From the NCBI RefSeq assembly GCF_002176815.1, contig NZ_CP021648.1, positions 1,496,001-1,560,000 on the forward strand: a stretch of DNA of 64,000 nucleotides, written 5' to 3'. This DNA comes from Acidovorax sp. T1. Its GTDB lineage: Bacteria; Pseudomonadota; Gammaproteobacteria; Burkholderiales; Burkholderiaceae_C. Of this stretch, positions 47,463 through 57,577 are shown in pieces (the first letter of the stretch is position 1; the number at the start of each line of letters is the position of its first letter). Under the pieces are notes generated by a model. That model saw only the letters and a program-made list of their open reading frames with translations, ran no database searches and was not told the origin of the DNA. Both the position numbers and the translations under genes were made by a program.

Positions 47463-48464
47463 ATGACAGAACCAACCCCTTCTTCACCGCCGCCGCAGCA
47501 GCCACCGCTGGTGGAGCCGCTGCGCCCGGTGGCCCATTTGCAGATCAAGGCCGCGGCGTTGCTGTTGTTCACGCTGGCGCTCATCGTGGGCTCGGGCCTG
47601 TACCTGCTGTATGCGCGCGGCGCCTTCGAGCCCACGCAAACGCTGGTGCTCACGGCCGACGACTCCGAAGGCGTGGTGGTGGGCATGGACATGACGTTCT
47701 CGGGCTTTCCGATTGGCCGCGTGCGGCGCATCGAACTGTCGGACGACGGCAATGCCCGCATCGTCGTGGACGTGCCGCGCAAGGACGCGCACTGGCTGCG
47801 CCAGTCGAGCGTTTTCACGCTGGTGCGCGGCATCGTGGGCGGCACCAACATCCGCGCCTACACCGGCATGCTCAACGACCCGCTGTTGCCCGATGGCGCC
47901 GTGCGGCCCGTGTTGCGCGGCGACGCCACGGCCGAAATCCCCCAGCTCATGGCAGCGGCACGCGAGCTGCTGGGCAACCTCAACACCCTCACGGCCCAGG
48001 ACGCCGCACTGGGCAGCAGCCTGGGCCAGCTGCAACAACTGGCCGCGCGGCTCAATGGGCCGGGCGGCGCGCTGGGCGTGCTGATGGGCAACGAAGCCGA
48101 CGCCAAAAAAATCGTGGCCACACTGGACCGCACCAATGCCTTGCTCGCCCGCCTCGACGGCATGGTGGCGCGCGCCGACCGCCAGGTCTTTGGCCAGGAT
48201 GGCAAGGACGCCCTGGTGCCCGAGGTGCGGGCCACCGTGGTGCAGCTCAATGGCCTGCTGGCAGAAACCCGCGCCAGCCTCAAGAAGGTGGACGCGGTGC
48301 TGGTCGAGGCGCAGGCCATTGGCGCCAACGCCCGCGAAGCCACCACCGACCTGGGCGCCTTGCGCGCCGAGGTGGAAAGCAGTCTGCGCAAAGTGGAAAG
48401 CCTGGTCAACGAAATCAACCGCAAATGGCCCTTTGCGCGCAACACGGAGCTGCAACTGCCATGA
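47463..48464 (+). CDS. MCE/MlaD family lipid-binding protein
   Basis: This 333-residue periplasm-facing protein has one N-terminal membrane anchor (AAALLLFTLALIVGSGLYLLY) and one MCE domain (about 50-140, with GVVVGMDMTFSGFPIGRV). The C-terminal region is long and helical. MCE proteins form hexameric lipid shuttles. Its stop overlaps the next start by 4 bp (ATGA). Confidence 0.88.
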   Translation: MTEPTPSSPPPQQPPLVEPLRPVAHLQIKAAALLLFTLALIVGSGLYLLYARGAFEPTQTLVLTADDSEGVVVGMDMTFSGFPIGRVRRIELSDDGNARIVVDVPRKDAHWLRQSSVFTLVRGIVGGTNIRAYTGMLNDPLLPDGAVRPVLRGDATAEIPQLMAAARELLGNLNTLTAQDAALGSSLGQLQQLAARLNGPGGALGVLMGNEADAKKIVATLDRTNALLARLDGMVARADRQVFGQDGKDALVPEVRATVVQLNGLLAETRASLKKVDAVLVEAQAIGANAREATTDLGALRAEVESSLRKVESLVNEINRKWPFARNTELQLP

Positions 48465-49153
48465 CCATTGCCGCCGCATGGACGAAGGGCGCTTTCCGCT
48501 GGGGCGTGCTGTGCCTGGGCCTGGCCCTGGCGGCCTGTGCCAGCGGCCCGCCCACCCCCGAATGGCAGATGAACGCCCATGGGGCAGCGCAAAAGGCCCA
48601 GGACGCCTACCTGGCCGGCGACAACCGGGTCGAGCAGCTGGAATGGAACCGCGCCCGCGAAGCCTTGGCCCGCACCGGTCGCCTGGACCTGCTGGCGCGG
48701 CTGGAGCTGCTGCGCTGCGCCGGGCGCGTGGCCAGCCTGGTGTTTGAGCCGTGCGCAGGGTTTGAAGCGTTGCGCCAGGATGCCGCTGCGCCCGAAAAGG
48801 CCTACGCCGATTACCTGGCCGGCCAGCTGGCCGCGCTGGACGCGGCGCAATTGCCCGCCGCCCAGCGCAGCGTGGCCCAGGCCGTGCAAACAGATGCTGG
48901 GGCTCCGCTTTCCGGCATCGAGGACCCCCTGTCGCGCCTGGTGGCAGCGGGCGTCTTGCTCAAAACAGGCCGCGCCACGCCGGCCACCCTGTCGATCGCG
49001 GTGGAAGCGGCGTCGGCACAGGGCTGGCGCAGGCCCTTGCTGGCCTGGCTGATGGTGCAGGCGCAGCGCGCGCAGGCCGCCGGTGATACCGAGGCCGTCG
49101 CCAGATTGCAGCGGCGCATCGCCATCGTGGAGCGCGGTGGCAGGCCGGATTGA
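48461..49153 (+). CDS. Predicted lipoprotein of the Mla-like operon
   Basis: This 230-residue protein has a lipobox LALAAC near residue 25 and a helical, Ala-rich body ending RIAIVERGGRPD. It is translationally coupled to the MCE gene and is a plausible outer-membrane partner, although its sequence does not match the common ABC auxiliary lipoprotein motif by eye. Confidence 0.7.
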   Translation: MTIAAAWTKGAFRWGVLCLGLALAACASGPPTPEWQMNAHGAAQKAQDAYLAGDNRVEQLEWNRAREALARTGRLDLLARLELLRCAGRVASLVFEPCAGFEALRQDAAAPEKAYADYLAGQLAALDAAQLPAAQRSVAQAVQTDAGAPLSGIEDPLSRLVAAGVLLKTGRATPATLSIAVEAASAQGWRRPLLAWLMVQAQRAQAAGDTEAVARLQRRIAIVERGGRPD

Positions 49154-49240
49154 CGGGGGTGCTGCTGGCGGCGGATGCCGTCGCCAACGGGGTTGCTTCA
49201 ATACGTCTGGTCAAGTCCGCCACAGCGGGAGTGGTATGGC

Positions 49241-49423
49241 TTATTCGAACACCCCGGTCAGCAACAACTGGTCCAGTTGGCTGGGCAAGTGCGTCGTGGA
49301 GTCGGCCGATTGCACTACAAAGTCGGGCAACAGGCCCAGCACAGCAGCCAGCACAGCCAACACCACCGTGAGGGTGAATGCCACGATGGCGCGGGTACCT
49401 GGTTGAAAGTGGCGGCGGTTCAT
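49241..49423 (-). CDS. Small single-span membrane protein (hypothetical)
   Basis: This 60-residue product has a basic start (MNRRHFQPGTR) and one clear hydrophobic helix (AIVAFTLTVVLAVLAAVLGLL), then a short polar tail. It has no recognised family. It faces the end of the Mla-like operon. A short frame with only a membrane helix can arise by chance, so confidence is limited. Confidence 0.35.
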   Translation of the reverse strand: MNRRHFQPGTRAIVAFTLTVVLAVLAAVLGLLPDFVVQSADSTTHLPSQLDQLLLTGVFE

Positions 49424-49495
49424 GGCGCGAATCCTCAACAAAAGAAAAGGATGCCGTTCATGCACCCGCCGGGCTGATCTACATGCACCGACCGA

Positions 49496-49519
49496 AGCCC
49501 CCGCCGTGGGGCTTTTTTG
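49496..49519 (+). terminator. Intrinsic terminator-like hairpin
   Basis: AAGCCCC pairs with GGGGCTT across six bases, followed by TTTTTT. It could end transcripts of the Mla-like operon or of an unseen small RNA. Confidence 0.6.
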
Positions 49520-49673
49520 TTGGACGCGCAGTAGGTTATGTCGCTTTTGAAGGTTTGCCCCGGCGCAACGCTGGGAAGTGTCGGCGCGAAAAAAACGACG
49601 GTGCTGTTTGTTCATGACCGCATGAATCGCAATCTGCTGCGGGGGACACTGCGGGGGATGATCGGCCAGAAAA

Positions 49674-49705
49674 GAAAAAACCCTAAGTGAATCAATCACT
49701 TAGGG
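49674..49705 (-). terminator. Terminator of tRNA-Ser
   Basis: CCCTAAGTGA pairs perfectly with TCACTTAGGG across a 5-nt loop, followed on the minus strand by six T residues. It lies immediately after the tRNA-Ser gene read leftward. Confidence 0.85.
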
Positions 49706-49712
49706 CATGTTC

Positions 49713-49802
<90 letters not shown>

Positions 49803-49876
49803 GAAGCCCTCGATTATAGCCATAGGTCAATGGGTGTTTGCGCCTGTTGCCGTGCTGGCGCCAAAAAAGGCCGGTT

Positions 49877-50791
49877 TCAGCTGGCTTTCTGGACCTGGGC
49901 CATCTTCATGGCTGATCCGATCAGCGCCGACACCTCGGTCATGTTGCTGGGCACGATGAGGGTGGTGGTGGCATCCTGCGCCACCTTGCCATAGGCTTCG
50001 ACGGCTTTTTCTGCCACCTTGAGTTGCACGGCCTGCTCGCCGCCGGGCTGGCGGATGGCGGCGGCCACGCGCTCGATGGCTTCGGCGTTGGCTTCGGCCA
50101 CGGCCTTGATCGAGGCGGCTTCGCCCGCTGCCTTGTTGATGACGGCCTGTTTTTCGCCTTCGGAGCGGGCGATGAAGGCCTCGCGCTCGCCGGTGGCGAT
50201 GTTGATCTGTTCCTGGCGGCGGCCTTCGGAGGCAGCGATCAGGGCGCGCTTTTCACGTTCGGCCGTGATCTGGGCCTGCATGGCGTGCAGGATTTCTTTG
50301 GGCGGCGTGAGGTCCTTGATTTCGTAGCGCAGCACCTTCACGCCCCAGTTGAGGGCCGCCTCGTCGATGGCCTGGACCACCTGGGCGTTGATGATGTCGC
50401 GCTCTTCAAAGGTCTTGTCCAGTTCGAGCTTGCCGATCACGCTGCGCAGCGAGGTCTGGGCCAGTTGCGTGACGGCCATGATGTAGTTGCTGGAGCCGTA
50501 GCTGGCGCGCATCGGGTCGGTCACCTGAAAGTACAGGATGCCGTCCACCTGCAGCTGCGTGTTGTCGCGGGTGATGCAGACCTGGCTGGGCACGTCGAGC
50601 GGGATTTCTTTCAGGCTGTGCTTGTAGGCCACCTTGTCCACAAATGGCACCAGAAAGTTCAGGCCCGGCGTGAGCGTGCCGGCGTATTTGCCCAGCCGCT
50701 CTTTTACCCAGGCGTTTTGTTGCGGCACGACCTTGACGGAACGCGCGATAAAGATGACGGCGATGACAAAGATGACGATGGCGATTTCCAT
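49877..50791 (-). CDS. SPFH/Band 7 stomatin-like protein (QmcA-like)
   Basis: This 304-residue membrane-anchored scaffold protein has an N-terminal hairpin anchor (MEIAIVIFVIAVIFIARSV), a Band 7 domain (about 20-190), and a helical coiled region with AEREKRALIAASEGRRQEQIN. The C-terminal oligomerisation segment ends VSALIGSAMKMAQVQ. The family organises membrane microdomains and restrains proteases. It is paired with an NfeD gene 33 bp upstream on the same strand, the usual two-gene arrangement. Confidence 0.93.
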   Translation of the reverse strand: MEIAIVIFVIAVIFIARSVKVVPQQNAWVKERLGKYAGTLTPGLNFLVPFVDKVAYKHSLKEIPLDVPSQVCITRDNTQLQVDGILYFQVTDPMRASYGSSNYIMAVTQLAQTSLRSVIGKLELDKTFEERDIINAQVVQAIDEAALNWGVKVLRYEIKDLTPPKEILHAMQAQITAEREKRALIAASEGRRQEQINIATGEREAFIARSEGEKQAVINKAAGEAASIKAVAEANAEAIERVAAAIRQPGGEQAVQLKVAEKAVEAYGKVAQDATTTLIVPSNMTEVSALIGSAMKMAQVQKAS

Positions 50792-50824
50792 GGGAGCCTT
50801 TCCGGGAGTAAGTGAGAAGTGACT

Positions 50825-51250
50825 TCAGAGCGGGTCTACCAGCAGGCGGCTGCCCACCAGTTCGGCCACGCGGTGCATGCCGGAGGAAGGCGTGACGCCG
50901 GGGCGATGGATCGCGGTCCATTGCGTGCCGCGGTATTTGACGCTGGCGGTGCCGTCGGCATTCCAGCTGTCGATCATGACGGTTTCGCCCACATCCAGAT
51001 TCACGCTGCGGTCAGCACGGGCAGACGGGTCGCCAGGGCGTTTCTTTTTGAATTGGTGCCATGCCACCACCGCACCGCCGCCAACCACAGCGGCTGTGAT
51101 GATCTGCACGGTTATCGCCAGACCCAGGTGGGCAGCCACTGCCGCGGCTGCGAGCCCCACTGCCAGCATCAGCAGATAGAACGTGCCCGTGAGCAACTCG
51201 GTCACCACCGCCACGCCTGCCAGCAGCCACCAGATAGTGGATTCCTCCAT
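50825..51250 (-). CDS. NfeD family membrane protein
   Basis: This 141-residue protein has two or three N-terminal hydrophobic helices (STIWWLLAGVAVVTELLTG onward). A C-terminal OB-fold domain follows (about 80-140, VNLDVGETVMIDSWNADGTASVKYRG). It partners the Band 7 protein. ATG 51250 is preceded by AAGGAGT. It is divergent from the decarboxylase gene with 143 bp between starts. Confidence 0.9.
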   Translation of the reverse strand: MEESTIWWLLAGVAVVTELLTGTFYLLMLAVGLAAAAVAAHLGLAITVQIITAAVVGGGAVVAWHQFKKKRPGDPSARADRSVNLDVGETVMIDSWNADGTASVKYRGTQWTAIHRPGVTPSSGMHRVAELVGSRLLVDPL

Positions 51251-51393
51251 GCCGACTCCTTTTTTGTTCGTCTTTAGTGCACCACATTCTGGGTCAAAAG
51301 AATGGCACTTCAAAGGCGTGTCGCGGTTATTCCTTACACTTCGCGCCTGTTTCGTTTTTTGGCCGGCATGGCACGGTTGCACGGAGGCTGCGC

Positions 51394-53760
51394 ATGAAGT
51401 TTCGCTTTCCCATCATCATCATCGATGAAGACTATCGTTCCGAGAACACCTCGGGGCTTGGCATTCGTGCGCTCGCGCAAGCCATCGAGGCCGAGGGCTT
51501 CGAGGTGGTGGGGGTTACCAGCTATGGCGACCTGAGCCAGTTTGCCCAGCAGCAAAGCCGCGCCAGTGCCTTCATCCTGTCGATTGACGATGAGGAGTTC
51601 ACCGCGGACGAGGGGCTTGACCCCATCGTGCTGAGCCTGCGCAACTTCATTGGCGAAGTGCGGCGCAAGAACACCGAGGTGCCGATCTATGTGCACGGCG
51701 AGACCAAGACCAGCCGCCACCTGCCCAACGACATCCTGCGCGAGCTGCATGGCTTCATCCACATGTTCGAGGACACGCCCGAGTTTGTGGCCAAGCACAT
51801 CATCCGTGAGGCCAAGAGCTATCTGGAAAGCGTGCAGCCGCCGTTCTTCAAGGCGCTGCTTGACTATGCCGAAGACGGCTCGTACAGCTGGCACTGCCCT
51901 GGCCACTCGGGCGGCGTGGCGTTTTTGAAGAGTCCCGTGGGCCAGATGTACCACCAGTTCTATGGCGAAAACATGCTGCGCGCCGACGTGTGCAATGCCG
52001 TGGAAGAACTGGGCCAGCTGCTGGACCACAACGGCGCCATCGGCGAATCTGAGCGCAACGCCGCGCGCATCTTCAATGCCGACCACTGCTTCTTCGTGAC
52101 TAATGGCACCAGCACCTCCAACAAGATGGTGTGGCACCACACCGTCGCACCCGATGACGTGGTGGTGGTGGACCGCAACTGCCACAAGTCCATCCTGCAC
52201 AGCATCATCATGACCGGGGCCGTGCCGGTGTTCATGAAGCCCACGCGCAACCACTTCGGCATCATCGGCCCGATCCCGCAAAGCGAGTTCGAGCCCGAGG
52301 CCATTCAGGCCAAGATCCGCGCCAACCCGCTGCTCAAGGGCGTGGACGCCACAAAGGTCAAGCCGCGCGTGCTCACGCTCACGCAATCCACCTACGACGG
52401 CGTGCTTTACAACACCGAGACCATCAAGGCCATGCTCGATGGCTACGTGGACAACCTGCACTTTGACGAAGCCTGGCTGCCGCACGCGGCCTTCCATCCG
52501 TTTTATGGCAGCTACCACGCCATGGGCAAGAAGCGCGTGCGCCCCAAGCATTCGGTGACCTACGCCACGCAGTCCATCCACAAGCTGCTGGCCGGCATCA
52601 GCCAGGCCAGCCATGTGCTGGTGCAGGATTCGCAGACCACCAAGCTCGACCGCCACCTGTTCAACGAGGCCTACCTGATGCACACCAGCACCAGCCCTCA
52701 GTACAGCATCATCGCCAGCTGCGATGTGGCGGCCGCCATGATGGAGCCGCCCGGCGGCACCGCGCTGGTGGAAGAGAGCATTCTCGAAGCGCTGGACTTC
52801 CGCCGCGCCATGCGCCAGATTGAAGAGGAGTTTGGCAAGGACGATTGGTGGTTCAAGGTCTGGGGACCGGACAAGCTGGTCGAGGAGGGCATTGGCCGCG
52901 CCGAAGACTGGATCATCCGCAGCGACGGCAAAGGCAAGAAGCACAGCGCCAGCAAGTGGCACGGGTTTGGTTCGCTGGCCGATGGCTTCAACATGCTCGA
53001 CCCGATCAAATCGACCATCGTCACACCGGGGCTGAATCTCAATGGCGAGTTCGACAAGACCGGCATTCCGGCCTCCATCGTCACCAAGTATCTGGCCGAG
53101 CACGGTGTGGTGGTTGAAAAAACCGGTCTCTACAGCTTCTTCATCATGTTCACCATCGGCATCACCAAGGGCCGCTGGAACACCATGCTGACGGCCTTGC
53201 AGCAGTTCAAGGACGACTACGAGAAGAACCAGCCCATGTGGCGCATCCTTCCGGAGTTCTGCCAGCAGCACAAGCGCTACGAGCGCATGGGCCTGCAGGA
53301 CCTGTGCCAGCATGTGCACGAGATGTACGCCAAGTACGACATTGCGCGCCTGACAACCGAGATGTATCTGTCGGACCTCACGCCGGCCATGAAGCCCTCG
53401 GATGCCTATGCCCACATCGCCCACCGCACCACCGAGCGCGTGGAGATCGACCACCTCGAAGGCCGCATCACCGTGGGCCTGGTCACGCCGTATCCGCCGG
53501 GCATTCCGCTGCTGATTCCGGGTGAAGTGTTCAACAAGAAGATCGTGGACTACCTCAAGTTCGCCCGCGAATTCGCCAAGCTGTGCCCTGGTTTTGAAAC
53601 CGATATCCACGGCCTGGTCGAGGTGGAAGACGAAAACGGGCAAGTGCGTTACTACGCCGACTGCGTGGCCGACAAGTTCGCCAAGCAGCCCAAGCCGCTC
53701 GCCACCACCGCGAACATGGTGCAGATGGGCGACGACAGCCCCTACGGCCGCAACGTATGA
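51394..53760 (+). CDS. Orn/Lys/Arg decarboxylase (fold III-type, PLP)
   Basis: This 788-residue decarboxylase has an N-terminal response-regulator-like wing domain (1-130), a PLP core with the Schiff-base lysine in YATQSIHKLLAGISQAS, and a C-terminal domain containing GRITVGLVTPYPPGIPLLIPG in two parts. The PLP-binding HxSxH-like HCPGHSGG motif is near residue 168. The family decarboxylates lysine, ornithine or arginine to a polyamine for acid resistance or polyamine synthesis; the exact substrate cannot be read by eye. Confidence 0.93.
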   Translation: MKFRFPIIIIDEDYRSENTSGLGIRALAQAIEAEGFEVVGVTSYGDLSQFAQQQSRASAFILSIDDEEFTADEGLDPIVLSLRNFIGEVRRKNTEVPIYVHGETKTSRHLPNDILRELHGFIHMFEDTPEFVAKHIIREAKSYLESVQPPFFKALLDYAEDGSYSWHCPGHSGGVAFLKSPVGQMYHQFYGENMLRADVCNAVEELGQLLDHNGAIGESERNAARIFNADHCFFVTNGTSTSNKMVWHHTVAPDDVVVVDRNCHKSILHSIIMTGAVPVFMKPTRNHFGIIGPIPQSEFEPEAIQAKIRANPLLKGVDATKVKPRVLTLTQSTYDGVLYNTETIKAMLDGYVDNLHFDEAWLPHAAFHPFYGSYHAMGKKRVRPKHSVTYATQSIHKLLAGISQASHVLVQDSQTTKLDRHLFNEAYLMHTSTSPQYSIIASCDVAAAMMEPPGGTALVEESILEALDFRRAMRQIEEEFGKDDWWFKVWGPDKLVEEGIGRAEDWIIRSDGKGKKHSASKWHGFGSLADGFNMLDPIKSTIVTPGLNLNGEFDKTGIPASIVTKYLAEHGVVVEKTGLYSFFIMFTIGITKGRWNTMLTALQQFKDDYEKNQPMWRILPEFCQQHKRYERMGLQDLCQHVHEMYAKYDIARLTTEMYLSDLTPAMKPSDAYAHIAHRTTERVEIDHLEGRITVGLVTPYPPGIPLLIPGEVFNKKIVDYLKFAREFAKLCPGFETDIHGLVEVEDENGQVRYYADCVADKFAKQPKPLATTANMVQMGDDSPYGRNV

Positions 53761-53795
53761 CGGCTCCGGCGGCCCTGGCGGTCGCCGGAATATGG

Positions 53796-53846
53796 GTCAA
53801 ATAGGCTGCTAGCGCTTGATGGATAAGCGCTGGTAGCTCATTGTTT
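53796..53846. repeat. Dispersed AGCGCTT-type repeat, copy 10
   Basis: ATAGGCTGCTAGCGCTTG, loop, GATAAGCGCTGGTAGCTC. Both arms resemble family ends, so orientation is ambiguous. It lies between the decarboxylase and the DNA ligase gene. Confidence 0.8.
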
Positions 53847-53926
53847 TGTAGCGAGTTGGCGCCTTGTTGCCATCAACCCGTGGCCTGGCGCTGCGGCGCG
53901 AAAGCCGCCCGCTCACCGTGCGGGTT

Positions 53927-54778
53927 TTACCTGGCCGGCATGTCCTCACGCACCCGCACAAAACTCGCAAAGCGCGGCAGGCCGCCGTCGTGGGTGCCGC
54001 GAAAGCGGTAGGTCACCCAGCTGCCCACGGGCGGCGGGCGGTCGCGGTCGGCATCGCTGAAACCCGCACCCAGCCGAAAGCGCTGGCCCGAGGGCATTTC
54101 CACCAGCAGCGCGCCCATGCGCCCCGCATGGCGGCCCTTGCCGGGCAGGTGGGCGACCACGCGGGCCTCGGTGTCCTCGTGCGTCTTGACCTTGATGAGA
54201 TCGTCGCTGCGGCCCGCGCGGTACAGCGATGCGCCCCGGTGCAGCATCAGCCCTTCGCCACCAGCGCGCACGGTGCGCTGCAGCAGGGCCTGCAACGCTG
54301 CGTCGTTGGCCACGCGCTTTTGCGGCACGGCCTGCACCCAGGGCTGGTGCAGCCCTTCGACGAGGACGTTCAGGGCGGGCAGGCGCTGGTCGAATGTGCC
54401 GCCATGCGCGGGCAGGTCAAACACCATGAAGCGCATCTGGCGCCAGGCCGCGTCATCGGGCTGCTGTTGGCGCGCGGTGGACTGGGCGTGGCTGAAGCGC
54501 CCGCGCCCGGCCCACAGCTCGCCGTCCATCGGCACCTCGGGCCAGCCGGCGGTGAACCAGGCGGGCGCCGCCACCGTCTCGCCGCCCCGGGTGCGCAGCG
54601 TGTGGCCGTCCCAGAAGCCCCGCACGCCATCGTATTTCTCGCTGACCCAGTAATCGGCCAGCGGCAGGCCTGGGCGATAGACCTGCGCCAGCAGCAGGGC
54701 TGGGGCGTCTGCGGCCAACGCGGGCAGTGCAGGAAATGCGGTCAGTGCCAGCCAGGCGAGGCAATTTCTGCGGTGCAT
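53927..54778 (-). CDS. ligE: Exported ATP-dependent DNA ligase (LigE-like)
   Basis: This 283-residue minimal ligase has a predicted signal peptide (MHRRNCLAWLALTAFPALPA-LAAD), a nucleotidyltransferase domain with the adenylated lysine K48 in SEKYDGVRG, and the OB domain from about residue 195. The motifs GEGLMLHRG and DLIKVK are present. LigE-type ligases are periplasmic and are thought to help DNA uptake or extracellular DNA handling. It is read away from fabI with a repeat between. Confidence 0.87.
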   Translation of the reverse strand: MHRRNCLAWLALTAFPALPALAADAPALLLAQVYRPGLPLADYWVSEKYDGVRGFWDGHTLRTRGGETVAAPAWFTAGWPEVPMDGELWAGRGRFSHAQSTARQQQPDDAAWRQMRFMVFDLPAHGGTFDQRLPALNVLVEGLHQPWVQAVPQKRVANDAALQALLQRTVRAGGEGLMLHRGASLYRAGRSDDLIKVKTHEDTEARVVAHLPGKGRHAGRMGALLVEMPSGQRFRLGAGFSDADRDRPPPVGSWVTYRFRGTHDGGLPRFASFVRVREDMPAR

Positions 54779-54781
54779 GGT

Positions 54782-54845
54782 GCTATTGATTGTGTAGCTT
54801 CTAACGCTTTATCCGTAAGCGCTAGCAGCCGATTTGATCAAAAAT
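54782..54845. repeat. Dispersed AGCGCTT-type repeat, copy 11
   Basis: GTGTAGCTTCTAACGCTTTAT, loop, TAAGCGCTAGCAGCCGAT in its arms, followed by TTTGATCAAAAAT. The first arm is slightly diverged. Confidence 0.75.
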
Positions 54846-54861
54846 ACCCGGAAGGCGGTGC

Positions 54862-55662
54862 TCAGACCTGATCGGCGGAGAGGCCCGCCGTCTGGCTGAA
54901 GCCGCCGTCCACGTAAGTGATTTCCGCGGTGACGCCGCTGGCCAGGTCGGACAGCAGGAAGGCGGCCACATTGCCCACGTCTTCGATCGTCACGTTGCGG
55001 CGCAGGGGCGCGGCATCGGCCACGCGGCCCAGCAGCTTGCCAAAGTCCTTGATGCCGCTGGCGGCCAGCGTCTTGATGGGGCCGGCGCTGATGCCGTTGG
55101 CGCGGATGGCACGGCCGTCTTCGGTGCGGCCCACGGCTTCGGCCAGGTAGCGCACGCTGGCTTCCAGGCTGGCCTTGGCCAGGCCCATGGTGTTGTAGTT
55201 GGGAATGCTGCGCAGCGCGCCCAGGTACGACAGCGTCAGCAGCGACGATTTGTCGTTCAGATAGGGCAGGGCGGCCTTGGCCATGGCCGGGAAGCTGTAG
55301 GCGCTGATGTCGTGTGCGATGCGGAAACCTTCGCGCGACAGGCCTTCCAAAAAGTTGCCAGCAATCGCTTCACGCGGCGCAAAGCCAATGGCGTGCACAA
55401 AGCCGTCAAACTTGGGCCACACCTGGGCCAGGTCGGTAAACATGCGGTTGATCTGCTCGTCGCTGCCCACGTCGCAATCAAAGACCAGCTTCGAGTCGAA
55501 CTCGGCGGCAAAGTCGGTGATGCGGTCCTTGAAGCGCTCGCCCACGTAGCTGAAAGCCAGCTCGGCGCCCTGTTGATGGCAGGCCTTGGCAATGCCGTAA
55601 GCGATGGAGCGGTTGGACAGCACGCCCGTGATGAGCAGCTTTTTGCCGGTCAGAAAACCCAT
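54862..55662 (-). CDS. fabI: Enoyl-[acyl-carrier-protein] reductase FabI
   Basis: This 266-residue SDR-fold enzyme reduces enoyl-ACP in the last step of each fatty-acid elongation cycle. Family marks are [23 protein letters not shown] in pieces, the catalytic Tyr-x6-Lys in [11 protein letters not shown], and [15 protein letters not shown]. FabI binds NADH. The true start is inside a much longer open frame; ATG 55662 fits the family N terminus. It is divergent from yejA. Confidence 0.96.
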   Translation of the reverse strand: MGFLTGKKLLITGVLSNRSIAYGIAKACHQQGAELAFSYVGERFKDRITDFAAEFDSKLVFDCDVGSDEQINRMFTDLAQVWPKFDGFVHAIGFAPREAIAGNFLEGLSREGFRIAHDISAYSFPAMAKAALPYLNDKSSLLTLSYLGALRSIPNYNTMGLAKASLEASVRYLAEAVGRTEDGRAIRANGISAGPIKTLAASGIKDFGKLLGRVADAAPLRRNVTIEDVGNVAAFLLSDLASGVTAEITYVDGGFSQTAGLSADQV

Positions 55663-55776
55663 GGTTGTTCTCCTGTGGAATGCGGGGTAAGGGGAGTGCG
55701 GCGTGGACGGCCCGGCTGCGGAGGGCATCTCCGCAGTCTGCGCAAAGGCCCCGCCGACGTAGTGCAGAATTGTCGC

Positions 55777-57573
55777 ATGCGGTTTTGGCTGATTTTTTCG
55801 CTGTGGATGTGCGCTGTGCCAGCCTGGGCCGCGCATGCGTATGCGCTGTGGGGCGCGCCGCGCTATCCCGCCGGGTTCACGCATTTCAGCTACGTGAACC
55901 CCGATGCCCCCAAAGGCGGCGAGCTGCGGCTGGTGAGCAACCTGCGCACTTCCACGTTTGACAAATACAACCCGTTCACCATCAAGGGCAACGCGCCGGC
56001 GTATTTGTCGGCGCTGATGTTCGACTCGCTGCTGGTGGGCTCCATGGACGAAACCGCCACCGGCTACGGCCTGCTGGCCGAGGATGTGGAGGTGGCGGGC
56101 GACGGCCTGTCGGCCACCTTCCGCCTGCGGCCCGAAGCGCGCTTTCACAACGGCAAGCCGGTGCTGGCGCAGGATGTGAAGCACAGCTACGACACGTTGG
56201 TGGGCCCTTTCACATCGCCGGCCTACAAAACCACGCTGATCGATGTGGCGGGGGTGGATGTGCTGAACGACCGCACCGTGCGCTTTCGCTTCAAGCAGCC
56301 CAACCGCGAGCTGCCGATCACCGTGGGCGGCCTGCCGGTGTTCAGCCGCGACTGGGGCATGGAAGGCGGCCAACCCAAGCCTTTTGACCAGGTGGTGATG
56401 GACATTCCCATCGGCAGCGGGCCTTACAAAATCGGCCCGGTGCGCTTTGGCAAGGACATCACCTACGTGCGCGACCCGCAGTATTGGGCGCGCGACCTGA
56501 ACGTGCGCAAGGGCACGGCCAACTTCGATCGCATCACCGTCAAGATCTACAAGGACGCCACCGCCCGGCTCGAAGCCCTCAAGGCCGGCGAGTTTGATTT
56601 GATGCGCTTTTTCAGCGCGGGCGACTGGGCGCGGCGTGTCAACGGCAAGAAGTTCAACACCGGCGAACTGGTCAAGGGCGAATTCGCGCACAAGCTGCCC
56701 TCGGGCTTTCAGAGCTATGTGCTCAACACGCGCCGCCCCCTGCTGCAGGACCTGCGCGTGCGCGAGGCCCTGGGGCTGGCCATCGACTACGAGTGGATGA
56801 ACCGCCAGATGTTCTATGGCGCCTACCAGCGGGTGAACGGCCTGTTTGGCAACACCGCCTGCGAGACACGCGGCACGCCTTCGCCTGAAGAACTGGCACT
56901 GATGGAGCCGTTTCGCCAAGACATCCCCGCTGCCGCCTTTGGCCCCATGACCGTGCCACCGCGCACCGATGGCGAATCGTCCCTGCGCGCCAACCTGCGC
57001 CGCGCGCAGCAGCTCTTGAAGGACGCCGGCTGGGAAGTGCGCGATGGCGCCCTGCGCAACGCCCAGGGGCAGGCCATGGTGCTCGAATACATGGACAGCA
57101 ACGAAGGCGGCGTGCGCACCATCACGCCGTGGATGCGCAGCCTCGAAAAGCTGGGCATCACGCTGCGCTTTCGCTCGGTGGACTTTGCGCTGTACCAGCA
57201 GCGCCTGCAGAAGTTTGACTTCGACATCACCTCCATGGCCTTCCAGGGCACGCACAACCCGGGCCAGGAGTTTGCCGACCTGTTTGGCAGCAAGGCGGCC
57301 GACACCGAGGATTCGGGCAACTTTGCTGGCGTGAAGAACCCGGCCGTCGATGCGCTGATCACCGCCATGACCTCCGCCAAGACCGAGGCCCAACTGCTGC
57401 CAGCCTGCCATGCGCTGGAGCGCATCATTGCGCACAGCCACTACCTGCTCCCCCAGTGGACGGCCGGCACCCACCGGATGGCCTACAACGCCTGGCGGCT
57501 GGCCAAGCCAGCCACCGTGCCACCGTATTCGAGTGGCGAAGGCTGGGTGATCGACACCTGGTGGGCCCGGTAA
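55777..57573 (+). CDS. yejA: Peptide ABC transporter substrate-binding protein YejA
   Basis: This 598-residue periplasmic binding protein of the SBP family 5 has a signal peptide ([18 protein letters not shown]). It has family blocks [28 protein letters not shown] and [14 protein letters not shown] near the middle. It matches YejA, the receptor of the YejABEF oligopeptide/microcin importer. It leads the operon; yejB starts 119 bp later. The start is the ATG before the signal peptide. Confidence 0.93.
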   Translation: MRFWLIFSLWMCAVPAWAAHAYALWGAPRYPAGFTHFSYVNPDAPKGGELRLVSNLRTSTFDKYNPFTIKGNAPAYLSALMFDSLLVGSMDETATGYGLLAEDVEVAGDGLSATFRLRPEARFHNGKPVLAQDVKHSYDTLVGPFTSPAYKTTLIDVAGVDVLNDRTVRFRFKQPNRELPITVGGLPVFSRDWGMEGGQPKPFDQVVMDIPIGSGPYKIGPVRFGKDITYVRDPQYWARDLNVRKGTANFDRITVKIYKDATARLEALKAGEFDLMRFFSAGDWARRVNGKKFNTGELVKGEFAHKLPSGFQSYVLNTRRPLLQDLRVREALGLAIDYEWMNRQMFYGAYQRVNGLFGNTACETRGTPSPEELALMEPFRQDIPAAAFGPMTVPPRTDGESSLRANLRRAQQLLKDAGWEVRDGALRNAQGQAMVLEYMDSNEGGVRTITPWMRSLEKLGITLRFRSVDFALYQQRLQKFDFDITSMAFQGTHNPGQEFADLFGSKAADTEDSGNFAGVKNPAVDALITAMTSAKTEAQLLPACHALERIIAHSHYLLPQWTAGTHRMAYNAWRLAKPATVPPYSSGEGWVIDTWWAR

Positions 57574-57577
57574 TGTG

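Noticed and set aside
51334..53643. 769-residue open frame antisense to the decarboxylase
   Set aside because: Shadow frame caused by GC-rich third positions; no start or motif.
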